64,000 bases of DNA from Corynebacterium alimapuense (GTDB taxonomy: Bacteria; Actinomycetota; Actinomycetes; Mycobacteriales; Mycobacteriaceae), in the NCBI RefSeq assembly GCF_003716585.1, contig NZ_PTJO01000003.1, forward strand, positions 720,746-784,745. The letters are read 5' to 3'. The position numbers were made by a program, and so were the translations under genes. Under the pieces are notes generated by a model that was not told where the DNA came from, searched no databases, and saw only the letters and a list, made by a program, of their open reading frames with translations. This document shows positions 35,250 to 43,522 of this stretch, piece after piece (positions within the stretch are counted from its first letter, which is position 1; each line of letters begins with the position of its first letter).

Positions 35250-37352
35250 CTATTCCTTCCGGAACTCCGAGTTGTAGTACTCAGAATGGAGGTCTTCGCC
35301 AGAATTGGCCCGAGAGAGCATCCGGTTGTACTCCTCAAAGTCTTCATCGTCGCCAGACTCGACTTTTTGGTCATAGCGAATCTCGGAGATCCGATCATCA
35401 CGCCGCCACTCCATAAACAGCATGAAAAAGACCAAGCCAAGTGGGAAGGAACCAGAAGCCCAACCAATACCGCCACCGAGACGCTGATCTTCTCGAAGAT
35501 CCAACTCCCAGGGCAGGCCGAGGTTCATATAAAACTCCTCGCCCAGGATGGTGCCCATCTGCATGAGATAAACGCCGGCAAATAGGTGGAAAGGCATCGA
35601 CACGGTCAACCACGCCAATCGGATGGCGGCGGGGCGCCGATTAGGTAGTGGGTCTTTGCCCACCAGCTCCCAGAAATACAGGTAGCCGGAGATCAAAAAC
35701 ACCCAGTTCATCGACAAGTGTCCGGCGTGTTCGGAAATCATCAGATTATAGAAAGGAACGATCAGGTAGAGGATGTAGAAGAAGAAGAGGAACTGCACCG
35801 TGTTGACCGCTGGATGAGTCAAAAACCGCAGCAGCGGTGCAGCTGTGAATGCCTTGACCCAATCGTGCACCCCCGGCCGACCCGGCGCGCCCGGCTCATA
35901 GGCCGCCATCAGCAGTGACAACGGAGCACCGAGAGCAAGAAACAGCGGCACTACCATCGACAACAGCATGTGGACGACCATATGCATCGAGTAGCTAGCG
36001 CCCATGTTCATCCCCAGCCCAGAGCTAGTGGTCGCCAGCAACGTGCCGGTACCCACTAGCCACCACACCGTGTGGCTGGTCTTCCACTGCTTACCAGCGC
36101 GCCGTACCCGCCAGAGACCGTAGAGGTAGCCGACGGTGAGCAGGACCGCGATCGCGCCGAACATGACGTCGAAACGCCACATGGTGAACACGTTGGTCAG
36201 GGTGGGCTGTTCATAGAGGTCAAATCCCAGCTCAATGGCCATCGTTGAGAGGTTAGGATCTCGTGGCGGAGGTGGCGGAGTTCGGCCCATAGTGATCGCC
36301 ACACCTGTGACCGCAGCCATGACTACGACTTCTACGATGGCGAAGCGAATAAAGAGGGAGGGGCGATCGTCGATACGCGGGATGGTGAGTATCCGGTGCA
36401 CCCAGCCCATGAACCCTAAGATGACAATTCCTACGGTCTTGGCCACCAAAATCGAGCCATAGGTGGTGCTAAACCAATCCGACCACTCCACTCGGATCGC
36501 TGCGTTGACCAACCCGGAGACAGCCATCACCACAATCGAAAATAGTGCGACCGTGGAATAACGACGCAGGCCAGTGCCCAGGTCCGGCCCCAATCGGCGA
36601 CCATGTGCGATCAGCGCCATGAGGCCACCAATCCACACCATCATGAAGATCAGGTGCCAGAGATAAGAGTTGGTGCCGTAATCATGGTCACCGCCGGTAG
36701 CCGCGTGGCCTTCCATGCCTAGGGGCACAATCATCATGACCGCACCCAGTGCCAGCATCGGTTGGCTTAGCCAAGACCGCAAGAACAGCCCAGCCACACC
36801 GACGGGAAAGGCGATCAAGGCCACCACACCCCAGGCCTGCGCCGTGGCTACCTGTTCGAGGGCAACCGCCCAGCTGGCAGGTTCGAGGGTTTCTACAAAC
36901 GGGGTGCCGGATACATCCGACAGCACCAACGGAATCATGAGTAAGGCCACTAGGCCCATGCACAGCGCGGCGACGGCACCAGTGCGCGCGGCCAGGTGCC
37001 CATCTACCGTCAGCTTGGCGTTGACCAACTGATCATTGTCCCCGCCGGGCAACCGCGGTGAAATATAAAACGCGGAGAACATAAACGAACCCATCGACAG
37101 CGCCGCCAGCATCCAGCCCACCGCGCGGAAAAACGGCAGCCCAAATGTGGTGACCGGCCCTGGATCAGGAATACCGAGCGCGATCAGCGACTCGGAGAGC
37201 AGCCCGAAAGAGATCGTCGCTCCGACTAAACCCGCAACCGTAATAAAGAGCAGGTAGAGCGGCCACGTCGACCGCACTTTCCTCATTGAGCTAATCGACG
37301 TCTCGGTAGAACCGGCCGTCTTCTCCATCACCGTTTCCTGGGGTTGCGACAT
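35250..37352 (-). CDS. CopD-CtaG fusion membrane protein
   Basis: About 700 residues with some 15-16 hydrophobic segments. The N-terminal half has a CopD/YcnJ-type copper-import domain (GHAATGGDHDYGTNSYLWHLIFMMVWIGGLMALIAHG with conserved His and Trp). The C-terminal half is a CtaG_2 (caa3-type cytochrome c oxidase assembly) domain with MGASYSMHMVVHMLLSMVVPLFLALGAP. It probably moves copper across the membrane for oxidase assembly. ATG 37352 is preceded by a G-rich stretch; GTG 37361 is alternative. The C-terminal tail is charged and cytoplasmic. Such fusions are usual in actinobacteria. Confidence 0.88.
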   Translation of the reverse strand: MSQPQETVMEKTAGSTETSISSMRKVRSTWPLYLLFITVAGLVGATISFGLLSESLIALGIPDPGPVTTFGLPFFRAVGWMLAALSMGSFMFSAFYISPRLPGGDNDQLVNAKLTVDGHLAARTGAVAALCMGLVALLMIPLVLSDVSGTPFVETLEPASWAVALEQVATAQAWGVVALIAFPVGVAGLFLRSWLSQPMLALGAVMMIVPLGMEGHAATGGDHDYGTNSYLWHLIFMMVWIGGLMALIAHGRRLGPDLGTGLRRYSTVALFSIVVMAVSGLVNAAIRVEWSDWFSTTYGSILVAKTVGIVILGFMGWVHRILTIPRIDDRPSLFIRFAIVEVVVMAAVTGVAITMGRTPPPPPRDPNLSTMAIELGFDLYEQPTLTNVFTMWRFDVMFGAIAVLLTVGYLYGLWRVRRAGKQWKTSHTVWWLVGTGTLLATTSSGLGMNMGASYSMHMVVHMLLSMVVPLFLALGAPLSLLMAAYEPGAPGRPGVHDWVKAFTAAPLLRFLTHPAVNTVQFLFFFYILYLIVPFYNLMISEHAGHLSMNWVFLISGYLYFWELVGKDPLPNRRPAAIRLAWLTVSMPFHLFAGVYLMQMGTILGEEFYMNLGLPWELDLREDQRLGGGIGWASGSFPLGLVFFMLFMEWRRDDRISEIRYDQKVESGDDEDFEEYNRMLSRANSGEDLHSEYYNSEFRKE

Positions 37353-37441
37353 GCCCCCCACCCTAATAGCACCGCCATCGGTGTCCTAGCCGGATAGGTT
37401 TTCCGGGGTTAGCCCTCCGTGCGCTATTATTTATCCCGCAC

Positions 37442-37518
37442 GCCCCCATAGCTCAGTGGATTAGAGCATCCGGTTTCTACCCGGCAGGTCGCGGGTTCGA
37501 ATCCTGCTGGGGGCACCA
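37442..37518 (+). tRNA. tRNA-Arg (anticodon TCT)
   Basis: Acceptor GCCCCCA/TGGGGGC, anticodon loop TTTCTAC, T-arm GCGGGTTCGAATCCTGC, encoded CCA at 37516-37518. The first anticodon-stem pair is mismatched (T-C). Confidence 0.93.
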
Positions 37519-37520
37519 AA

Positions 37521-37550
37521 GGCCAGGCACTGACATTTCAGTGCCTGGCC
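37521..37550 (+). terminator. Terminator after tRNA-Arg
   Basis: GGCCAGGCACTGA and TCAGTGCCTGGCC form a perfect 13-bp stem over CATT, followed by a T-rich stretch. Confidence 0.85.
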
Positions 37551-37687
37551 AGTTGTGTTTTAAGACAGCTCCTGAAATAACAGCACCAGAGCTGTGATCC
37601 CAGAGTTGGTTTTGCTGTTAAATCCTCAGCTCTGTTGGTGTAGGTCCGCTATTGGCGAGAGCTGCACCAAGGGCTGGACAATCCATC

Positions 37688-38650
37688 CTAAGGCTTGGCT
37701 TTTGCCGGAATGATCATGGCGATGGCAGAAAGCACAATGATGACAGCAAAAATAGAGAGCAGGATCAGACCCAGGCCAACGGTAATATTGTCGAACCCAA
37801 GGGACGAAGAGATGGCACGGACTCCCCCTGTGGCACCGAGACCAACGAGTATCGTCTGGAATCCGATAATCACACCGGCAACACCCGCGGCGAGTCGCAG
37901 TTCCCGTCCGCCAATAAGAACTGACATCAGTGCGAGCACGATCATCGAGATCAGGAAAAACAGTGATCCCAGTCCAGCTAGGAACGATGCGGAGAATAGA
38001 TCAATAAGGCTGAAAGACACTGCTTCCTGCGCAACATACCCAAAGAGCTCGATCTCCGGAGTCCTGACCAATGGCAGGAAAAGGCTGATAACGGAGAGGA
38101 CCGTGGCGCCCAACAGCACAAATGATGCTCGTGTCTGCACGAAGGGGGCCCACCGCTGCCAGGTTGAGGCATCTGGGGCTTCTTCCTTCGACACGATTGG
38201 CTCGCGCTTCTGCCAGCTCTCCTGCCACCGGCTCTTCGCACTCCCAAAGGAGAGGCCCTCCGCATTCGGAATATGTTCCCTCCAGCCAGCAGCGCCGGCG
38301 GCGGCAGAAGCGGCAGGAGTGCTCGGCGCCGAAGGCTCAGCAGCAGCGGGCGGGGCTATCGGTGCAGTCGGGGCGACGGGTTCAGCAGCAGTCGGGGCAG
38401 CATAAGGATTGGGATCGCTTTCTACGCTGTTGACAATAGGTTGTGCATCGGTAGGAGCCTGATCGACCGAAGGGCTTGGCGGCGCTTGAATTCCTAGCTG
38501 AGCTGCAAGATCCACCGGGCAATTGGGGTGGCTCAGGATTATCTCTTGGAGATCAGGACGCGCAAATGCCACCCTGCTCAGCTCGGCGGAGGTCAGGTTC
38601 GGATCGAAAATATCGGCGCGAATATAGTCCGACGGGTCTTCCATAGCCAT
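37688..38650 (-). CDS. Membrane protein with N-terminal leucine-rich variant repeat
   Basis: A 320-residue protein. Residues 10-55 (IFDPNLTSAELSRVAFARPDLQEIILSHPNCPVDLAAQLG) resemble the leucine-rich-repeat-variant segment common in corynebacterial envelope proteins. A Pro/Ala-rich, low-complexity stretch follows (about 56-120), then a Trp-rich region and four hydrophobic segments between about 175 and 317. No enzymatic motif. Function unknown; the layout suggests a cytoplasmic protein-binding head on a membrane base. Alternative start at the third codon. Confidence 0.78.
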   Translation of the reverse strand: MAMEDPSDYIRADIFDPNLTSAELSRVAFARPDLQEIILSHPNCPVDLAAQLGIQAPPSPSVDQAPTDAQPIVNSVESDPNPYAAPTAAEPVAPTAPIAPPAAAEPSAPSTPAASAAAGAAGWREHIPNAEGLSFGSAKSRWQESWQKREPIVSKEEAPDASTWQRWAPFVQTRASFVLLGATVLSVISLFLPLVRTPEIELFGYVAQEAVSFSLIDLFSASFLAGLGSLFFLISMIVLALMSVLIGGRELRLAAGVAGVIIGFQTILVGLGATGGVRAISSSLGFDNITVGLGLILLSIFAVIIVLSAIAMIIPAKAKP

Positions 38651-39392
38651 AAATGCTCTTCCGTTATTTGTATTTGTGTGGTGGTTTCAGTGAATCTTGA
38701 TCAAAGGGGTAGCCGTAGCTCAATGAGCAAGGAGGGAATTCATTTCTATCATGGCTATCTTATCTTTACATCATCAATTCCTCAGACTAATACTGTCCCA
38801 GCGGGACCAGCGATGGCAATAGATCCGAAGGAACTTCACCACAGCCAGCCATCAAGATGATGGACATATCACCGTGGGTTAGGTGGGATTTAGTCGCGAT
38901 AGCCTGCCACTTTCGACTTGTCACCGTTTCCCGACGTCCAAGCAATGCGTGTCAAAGATCAAGTGGATTAAACCACTTAGTTTCCACTTTTGCAGCCCTA
39001 AGGATCCCCCTCTAACGAGGGGCAGTTTAGATCCACCACTGATGATTCTTCAGAAGCGACGTCCTGCAATGACCACGGAGCGGGAGACCGAACGGGGAAG
39101 AGCAGTCTCGAAATGGTCGCTCCGGCAGCTAAAGGCCATCTGAAAATCGGTCTAGCGGGAGACCCCCAATATCCGGTTCCACGTAGTGCGAGCAGAGAAG
39201 CTCCCTGCTGGTTTGGGCTACCTCGTGGCGCACACAATGATGCGCCTATTCGAGAACGACCACGGAGAGCGGCTCACAGCTTTGATGGTCATGGCTACTC
39301 TTTTTCATGCTCTTCCTGTCATTGATCCTGCAGTCGTACCTATGTGGCAGCTAGCCCCAGCTAGAAAGATAGCCTGATGTAGGCACAAAAAT
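38651..39392. other. Long region without a convincing gene
   Basis: About 740 bases with a more even base composition than neighbouring genes. Small inverted repeats occur at 38961-38978 (AAGTGG-N6-CCACTT) and 39006-39023 (CCCCTC/GAGGGG). A plus-strand frame at 39186-39377 (GTG start) reads LPAGLGYLVAHTMMRLFEND and onward for 63 residues, and ends just before a terminator with T-run in that direction. It may be a degraded gene. No match is recognised. Confidence 0.4.
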
Positions 39393-39434
39393 GGTGGCAG
39401 CCCCATTCCGTTATCCCCGGACTGTGCTGCCACC
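39393..39434. terminator. Bidirectional stem-loop after the antiporter gene
   Basis: GGTGGCAGC (39393-39401) pairs with GCTGCCACC (39426-39434). TTTTCTT follows on the plus strand and TTTTT on the minus strand. Confidence 0.7.
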
Positions 39435-39449
39435 TTTTCTTGATCTGTA

Positions 39450-40802
39450 CTAAAGCACCATTGCAGCGATCCAGCCAGCGGCGATGAGCGGGAGATTAAA
39501 GTGCAGGAACGTCGGAATGACCGAGTCCCGAATATGGTCGTGCTGGCCATCGGCGTTCAGGCCGGCGGTCGGGCCCAGTGTGGAGTCAGAAGCCGGGGAA
39601 CCAGCGTCACCCAGTGCACCTGCTGTGCCGATAAGCGCGACTGTGGCCACTGGAGAAAAGCCCATGGTGATACACAGCGGAACATAGATGGTGGCGATGA
39701 TCGGCAGCGTCGAGAAGGATGATCCGATGCCCATGGTGACCACCAAGCCCACCAGCAGCATCGCTAGAGCGGCAGCTGCCTGGTTGCCAGCGAATAGGTC
39801 CGCGGTAGTGGTAACTAGGGTTTCTACGTCTCCGGTAGCGGTCATGACTGCGGCGAAACCGCGGGCGGTAATCATGATGAAACCGATCAGCGCCATCATT
39901 TTCATGCCTGAGGTGAATACGTCATCAGCTTGGTTCCACCGCACCGCACCAGTACCCATGAAAATTGCCAGGCCGGTGAGCGCACCAATGAGCAGTGAAT
40001 CAACCTCTGAATCATTGGCCTGCAAAATCACCTGGACAGCGAAAGTAGCCACGATAGCCACCAACGCAACAGAGACGCGGTAGCGAGAAATGGGTTCTTC
40101 TTCAGAGCTGTTAACAGCAACTGGGATGTCCTCATAAACGCGGGGCTTACGATAGGTCACAAACACCGCGACCAACAGGCCTAAGAACATACCCAACGCC
40201 GGGATACCCATCGTGGTGATGATGTTGATGCCGCTGGTATCTAGGCCGGCAGTCTCAATGCTGCCGAGCAGGATCTCGTTGAGGAAGATATTTCCGAATC
40301 CAACCGGGATCCACATATAGGTGGTCACCAGGCCGAAGGTCAGCACGCTGGAGACCAATCGACGGTCGATATTGAGACGGTTGAATACTGTCAGCAATGG
40401 CGGGATGAGCAGCGGGATGAAGGCGATGTGAACCGGAATGAGGTTCTGGCTCATCACTGCCATCGCCAAAATGCCGGCTACCATGCCCCACTTGGTCACC
40501 GCGACGGTATTGCGCTTAGTAGCCTCATTGGTTACGTCCAACCTGGCAATTAGCCAATTGGCCAGCAGTTTCGGCAATCCCGAGCTAGCCACCGCCATAG
40601 CGAAGGCACCCAGCAGGGCGTAGCTCAACGCAATTTGAGCACCACCAGCAAGCCCGTCCTGGAAAGCCACCATCGTGGCTTCGAGTCCGAGCCCCGCAAG
40701 TAGACCACCGACGAGAGCACCAATAAACAGGGACAGGACCACATGGACCCTGGATACAGCAAGGACAAGCATCACCAAGACGGCGATCAGCACAGCATTC
40801 AT
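39450..40802 (-). CDS. Na+/H+ antiporter family protein (NhaC/YuiF type)
   Basis: A 450-residue polytopic membrane protein with about eleven or twelve hydrophobic segments. The sequence MSQNLIPVHIAFIPLLIPPLL, TYMWIPVGFGNIFLNEIL and the C-terminal TAGALGDAGSPASDSTLGPTAGLNADGQHDHI are characteristic of the COG2056-like NhaC superfamily. It may exchange Na+ for H+ or carry an amino acid; the ion is not decided by sequence. No strong ribosome binding site precedes ATG 40802. It stands alone between cmrA and the empty region. Confidence 0.83.
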   Translation of the reverse strand: MNAVLIAVLVMLVLAVSRVHVVLSLFIGALVGGLLAGLGLEATMVAFQDGLAGGAQIALSYALLGAFAMAVASSGLPKLLANWLIARLDVTNEATKRNTVAVTKWGMVAGILAMAVMSQNLIPVHIAFIPLLIPPLLTVFNRLNIDRRLVSSVLTFGLVTTYMWIPVGFGNIFLNEILLGSIETAGLDTSGINIITTMGIPALGMFLGLLVAVFVTYRKPRVYEDIPVAVNSSEEEPISRYRVSVALVAIVATFAVQVILQANDSEVDSLLIGALTGLAIFMGTGAVRWNQADDVFTSGMKMMALIGFIMITARGFAAVMTATGDVETLVTTTADLFAGNQAAAALAMLLVGLVVTMGIGSSFSTLPIIATIYVPLCITMGFSPVATVALIGTAGALGDAGSPASDSTLGPTAGLNADGQHDHIRDSVIPTFLHFNLPLIAAGWIAAMVL

Positions 40803-41033
40803 TGGTACAGATTAAAACGCGCTCGCCTCGTTCGGGCGGGAAAGAAAGTACTTAATCTGTGACCTGCCCTACAGTCGGTTGGAAATCTGCTGGCAATCAA
40901 CACCCATTTACGTCTGAGTTCTCCTACTAAGGACAAGTCTGCGCCACGTTCACTCGGATCCTAGCGCGACCTAGATACGGTAGAAGAAGCAAACGACACA
41001 CTTCTTGTCCTCGTAGACCTTTTAAGGATCCCC

Positions 41034-41837
41034 ATGACACTGCCCTCCCCCAGCCCAGATACCCGTGCGCTTATTACCGGAGCCAGCCAAGGCATCGGCA
41101 TGGCCATGGCGCGCGATTTAGCTTCCATGGGCCACAACCTCATTATCGTGGCCCGGCGCGAGAGCGTCCTGGCCGAGCTAGCCGCGGAATTGGAATCCGC
41201 TCACGGCGTCACCGTCGAGGTCTTCGCCGCGGACTTAAGCAAACATGATCAGGTCAGCTCATTGATCGAGCGTATCGACGCCCGCGAGGTCTCCATCCTC
41301 ATCAACTCCGCCGGCATTGCTTCCTTCGGCCCGCTGATCAAGCAGGATTGGGACTACGAGGTCGATCAGTTCAATCTCAATGCCACCGCGGTGCACCGAA
41401 TCACCCGGGCAGTGCTCGACGGGATGGTTGACCGTAAACAAGGTGCCATTTGCAACGTCGGCTCAGCCGCCGGCAATATTCCGATCCCTAATAACGCCAC
41501 CTACGTGTTCACCAAGGCTGGGGTCAATGCCTTCACTGAGGCACTGCACTACGAGCTCAAGCCCTTGGGCGTTCATTGCACTTTGTTGGCGCCGGGACCG
41601 GTGCGCGAGGCGACAATTCCAGACAGTGAAAAATCGATCGTCGATAAGGTTGTTCCGGACTTTTTGTGGACGACCTATGATTCTTGCTCCCGTGAGACCC
41701 TCGAGGCTATGTCGAAAAACCGACGTCGAGTAGTGCCGGGCCCGCTGAGTAAGGTGATGAATGCGGTATCCAAGGTCGCACCGACCGGACTGATCTCGCC
41801 GTTGATGGGGTATTTCTACTCAAAGATGGGCGCTTAA
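41034..41837 (+). CDS. cmrA: Mycolate ketone reductase CmrA (SDR family)
   Basis: A 267-residue short-chain dehydrogenase. NAD(P)-binding GASQGIG at 16-22, NSAG motif in ILINSAGIASFG, catalytic Tyr157 and Lys161 in ATYVFTKAG, with Ser near 143 in NVGSAAG. It matches the Rv2509/CmrA group, which reduces the keto intermediate made by the mycolate condensing enzyme, the last step of mycolic acid synthesis. Synteny supports this: as in mycobacteria it lies near orn. The C-terminal hydrophobic tail could tether it to the membrane. This gene indicates a mycolate-bearing cell envelope. Confidence 0.88.
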   Translation: MTLPSPSPDTRALITGASQGIGMAMARDLASMGHNLIIVARRESVLAELAAELESAHGVTVEVFAADLSKHDQVSSLIERIDAREVSILINSAGIASFGPLIKQDWDYEVDQFNLNATAVHRITRAVLDGMVDRKQGAICNVGSAAGNIPIPNNATYVFTKAGVNAFTEALHYELKPLGVHCTLLAPGPVREATIPDSEKSIVDKVVPDFLWTTYDSCSRETLEAMSKNRRRVVPGPLSKVMNAVSKVAPTGLISPLMGYFYSKMGA

Positions 41838-41861
41838 GACATGACTCAAAAGGACAATGGC

Positions 41862-42491
41862 ATGAAGATTGCGGAGAAAAACGATCGCCTCGTATGGGTC
41901 GATCTAGAGATGACCGGATTAGATGTGCACCAGCACGTCATCGTAGAGGTGGCGGCACTGGTGACCGATGCTGATCTGAACATTCTCGGCGAGGGCGTCG
42001 ACTTGGTTGTCCACGCCACCGAAGAAGAGCTGTCAAAGATGGACGACTTTGTCGTCAACATGCACAACTCCAGCGGATTGACCTCGCAGATCCGCGAGTC
42101 CACGGTCACCATGACCCAAGCCGAGGATGCCGTGCTTGAGCTCATTGCCGAGCACTGTTCGCCTGAGCATCCCGCCCCGCTGGCCGGAAACTCCATCGCC
42201 ACTGACCGCACCTTCATTCGGGAGCAGATGCCGCGGCTAGATGCTGCGCTGCACTACCGCATGGTCGATGTTTCTTCCGTTAAAGAGCTCGCCCGCAGGT
42301 GGTTCCCTAAGGCCTACTTCCAGCAGCCAGCCAAGGGAATGGCTCACCGAGCACTAGCCGATATTGTGGAGTCCATTCAAGAGCTCTCCTATTACCGTCG
42401 CGCGGTGTTCGTGGAATCTCCAGGCCCGTCAACCAGTGAAGCAACCGAGTGCGCACGCGCTGCAACCGCCGACTACCAGCGGTTTTTGTAA
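41862..42491 (+). CDS. orn: Oligoribonuclease
   Basis: A 209-residue DEDDh 3'-5' exonuclease that degrades two- to five-nucleotide RNAs and pGpG. Motifs: [10 protein letters not shown] (Asp14, Glu16), [12 protein letters not shown] and the HRALADI segment with His and Asp. ATG 41862 is preferred because AAAGGAC lies seven bases upstream; ATG 41841 is in frame but within four bases of the cmrA stop. It follows cmrA closely and precedes tRNA-His. Confidence 0.95.
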   Translation: MKIAEKNDRLVWVDLEMTGLDVHQHVIVEVAALVTDADLNILGEGVDLVVHATEEELSKMDDFVVNMHNSSGLTSQIRESTVTMTQAEDAVLELIAEHCSPEHPAPLAGNSIATDRTFIREQMPRLDAALHYRMVDVSSVKELARRWFPKAYFQQPAKGMAHRALADIVESIQELSYYRRAVFVESPGPSTSEATECARAATADYQRFL

Positions 42492-42545
42492 AATCCCGCT
42501 GATGAGATAACCTTGATCTCGCTGCTTGCGAAAGCGTGCAGCAAT

Positions 42546-42622
42546 GGTGGCTGTAGTTCAGCTGGTAGAGCACCAGGTTGTGATCCTGGGTGTCGCGGGT
42601 TCGAGCCCCGTCAGCCACCCCA
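42546..42622 (+). tRNA. tRNA-His (anticodon GTG)
   Basis: Acceptor GTGGCTG/CAGCCAC with the extra G-1 (42546) opposite discriminator C, loop TTGTGAT, T-arm GCGGGTTCGAGCCCCGT, encoded CCA (42620-42622). The G-1 is diagnostic for tRNA-His. Confidence 0.95.
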
Positions 42623-42628
42623 AAGATG

Positions 42629-42667
42629 AAATCCCCTGGCCTTGAAAACAAGGTCAGGGGATTTTTC
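42629..42667 (+). terminator. Terminator after tRNA-His
   Basis: AAATCCCCTG-G-CCTTG pairs with CAAGG-T-CAGGGGATTT over AAAA, followed by a T-run. Confidence 0.92.
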
Positions 42668-42741
42668 TATCATCACCAAGTCCTCACAGGTAAGGAAACA
42701 CTAGCTACTAGGTAGCTGCTCCAAGCGTGCGGGCAGCGAAT

Positions 42742-42789
42742 AAAAAAGTGAGAGAGGGGTGGATGACTAATGTCATCCACCCCTCTCTC
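42742..42789 (-). terminator. Strong terminator after the His-rich peptide gene
   Basis: GAGAGAGGGGTGGATGAC (42750-42767) pairs perfectly with GTCATCCACCCCTCTCTC (42772-42789); six T follow on the minus strand. Confidence 0.93.
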
Positions 42790-42809
42790 AGTTAAAGAAA
42801 ACGACGCGA

Positions 42810-42971
42810 TCAGTGCTCGTCGTAGTGGCCGCCGTGCACAGCGTGGCGATGTCCATCATGCAGGTAATCCATATGGTCTTCGTGCTTGATGGCCTCATGG
42901 CCACAGTTAGGTCCGTGCTCGTGCTCGGTGACGGTATGTTCAGCTGTTGCGTGCTCGTTAGTGGTGGTCAT
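42810..42971 (-). CDS. Histidine-rich small metal-binding protein
   Basis: A 53-residue peptide with 13 histidines and one cysteine, read from ATG 42971 after GGAAGG. It includes EHEHGPNCGHEA, HMDYLHDGHRH and ends HGGHYDEH. Related actinobacterial peptides are annotated as zinc transporter permease, which is not credible at this size without a membrane segment. More likely it binds or buffers zinc or nickel in the cytoplasm. It overlaps the end of the upstream zinc-sensor gene by 14 bases, so the two are coupled, and a very strong terminator follows. Confidence 0.8.
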   Translation of the reverse strand: MTTTNEHATAEHTVTEHEHGPNCGHEAIKHEDHMDYLHDGHRHAVHGGHYDEH

Positions 42972-43302
42972 GATCATTTCCTTCCGCAGAGGGGGTGACG
43001 GTTGCTTCTGCAGCATCAGCTTCAAGGACATGGATGAGAGCATCAGCGATCACATGCGAAACATGCAGGTCAGCAATTCGGTAGATAACTTCCTTGCCCT
43101 GACGCTCCGCAGTGACGAGGTTTGCTTGACGCAACGTTCGTAGATGCTGAGAAGTCAAGGGCTGCGAAAGTCCAGTTACCTCAGCCAATGCTCCTACCGC
43201 GAGTGGCGTTCGCTCAATGGCGCACAGCAATTCGAGCCTGGAAGGGTTCCCCAGGATCTTAAAAAGCTCTGCTGCTTGCACGATGCCGGACTCTAATGCC
43301 AT
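42958..43302 (-). CDS. SmtB/ArsR family zinc-sensing repressor
   Basis: A 114-residue winged-helix protein. The recognition helix is LSQPLTSQHLRTLRQANLV. The C-terminal helix holds a complete alpha-5 zinc site: Asp78, His80, His91 and Glu94 (pattern D-x-H-x10-H-x2-E), and the tail ends in HDHH. No thiol cluster is present, so zinc (or cobalt/nickel) rather than arsenic is sensed. It is encoded directly before the His-rich peptide, suggesting autoregulated control of that peptide. A perfect palindrome is upstream. Confidence 0.88.
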   Translation of the reverse strand: MALESGIVQAAELFKILGNPSRLELLCAIERTPLAVGALAEVTGLSQPLTSQHLRTLRQANLVTAERQGKEVIYRIADLHVSHVIADALIHVLEADAAEATVTPSAEGNDHDHH

Positions 43303-43327
43303 GCCTCAAGTACAGCACGTAATTCAA

Positions 43328-43341
43328 GATATTGCAATATC
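43328..43341. promoter_or_regulatory. Palindromic operator upstream of the SmtB-like gene
   Basis: GATATTGCAATATC is a perfect 14-bp palindrome 26 bases before the start codon, followed by AT-rich sequence that could hold the promoter. It resembles SmtB/CzrA-type operators. Confidence 0.6.
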
Positions 43342-43474
43342 AATATATGTATATACCTAAGCCCAGCGCTTCCCACTCGAACCACGCTGCTAAGGCTGCC
43401 ATTGCTAACAGAGGCGCCAAGACCAGCACGGGCCACCAAGACACAAACATCGCGGTACACAATGCACCACCACC

Positions 43475-43506
43475 AGCCCCCATGCCCGATTAGGCACCTG
43501 GGGGCT
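43475..43506 (-). terminator. Stem-loop after the flavoprotein gene
   Basis: AGCCCCCA and TGGGGGCT form an 8-bp stem, with an inner GCC/GGC pair. No T-run. Confidence 0.5.
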
Positions 43507-43522
43507 AATAAAGGAAGGTCAG

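Noticed and set aside
40858..40873. GlxR (CRP-type) site upstream of the antiporter gene
   Set aside because: TGTGACCTGCCCTACA matches only one half of the TGTGA-N6-TCACA consensus.
42810..42971. Zinc transporter permease, as related peptides are often labelled
   Set aside because: 53 residues with no hydrophobic segment cannot be a permease.
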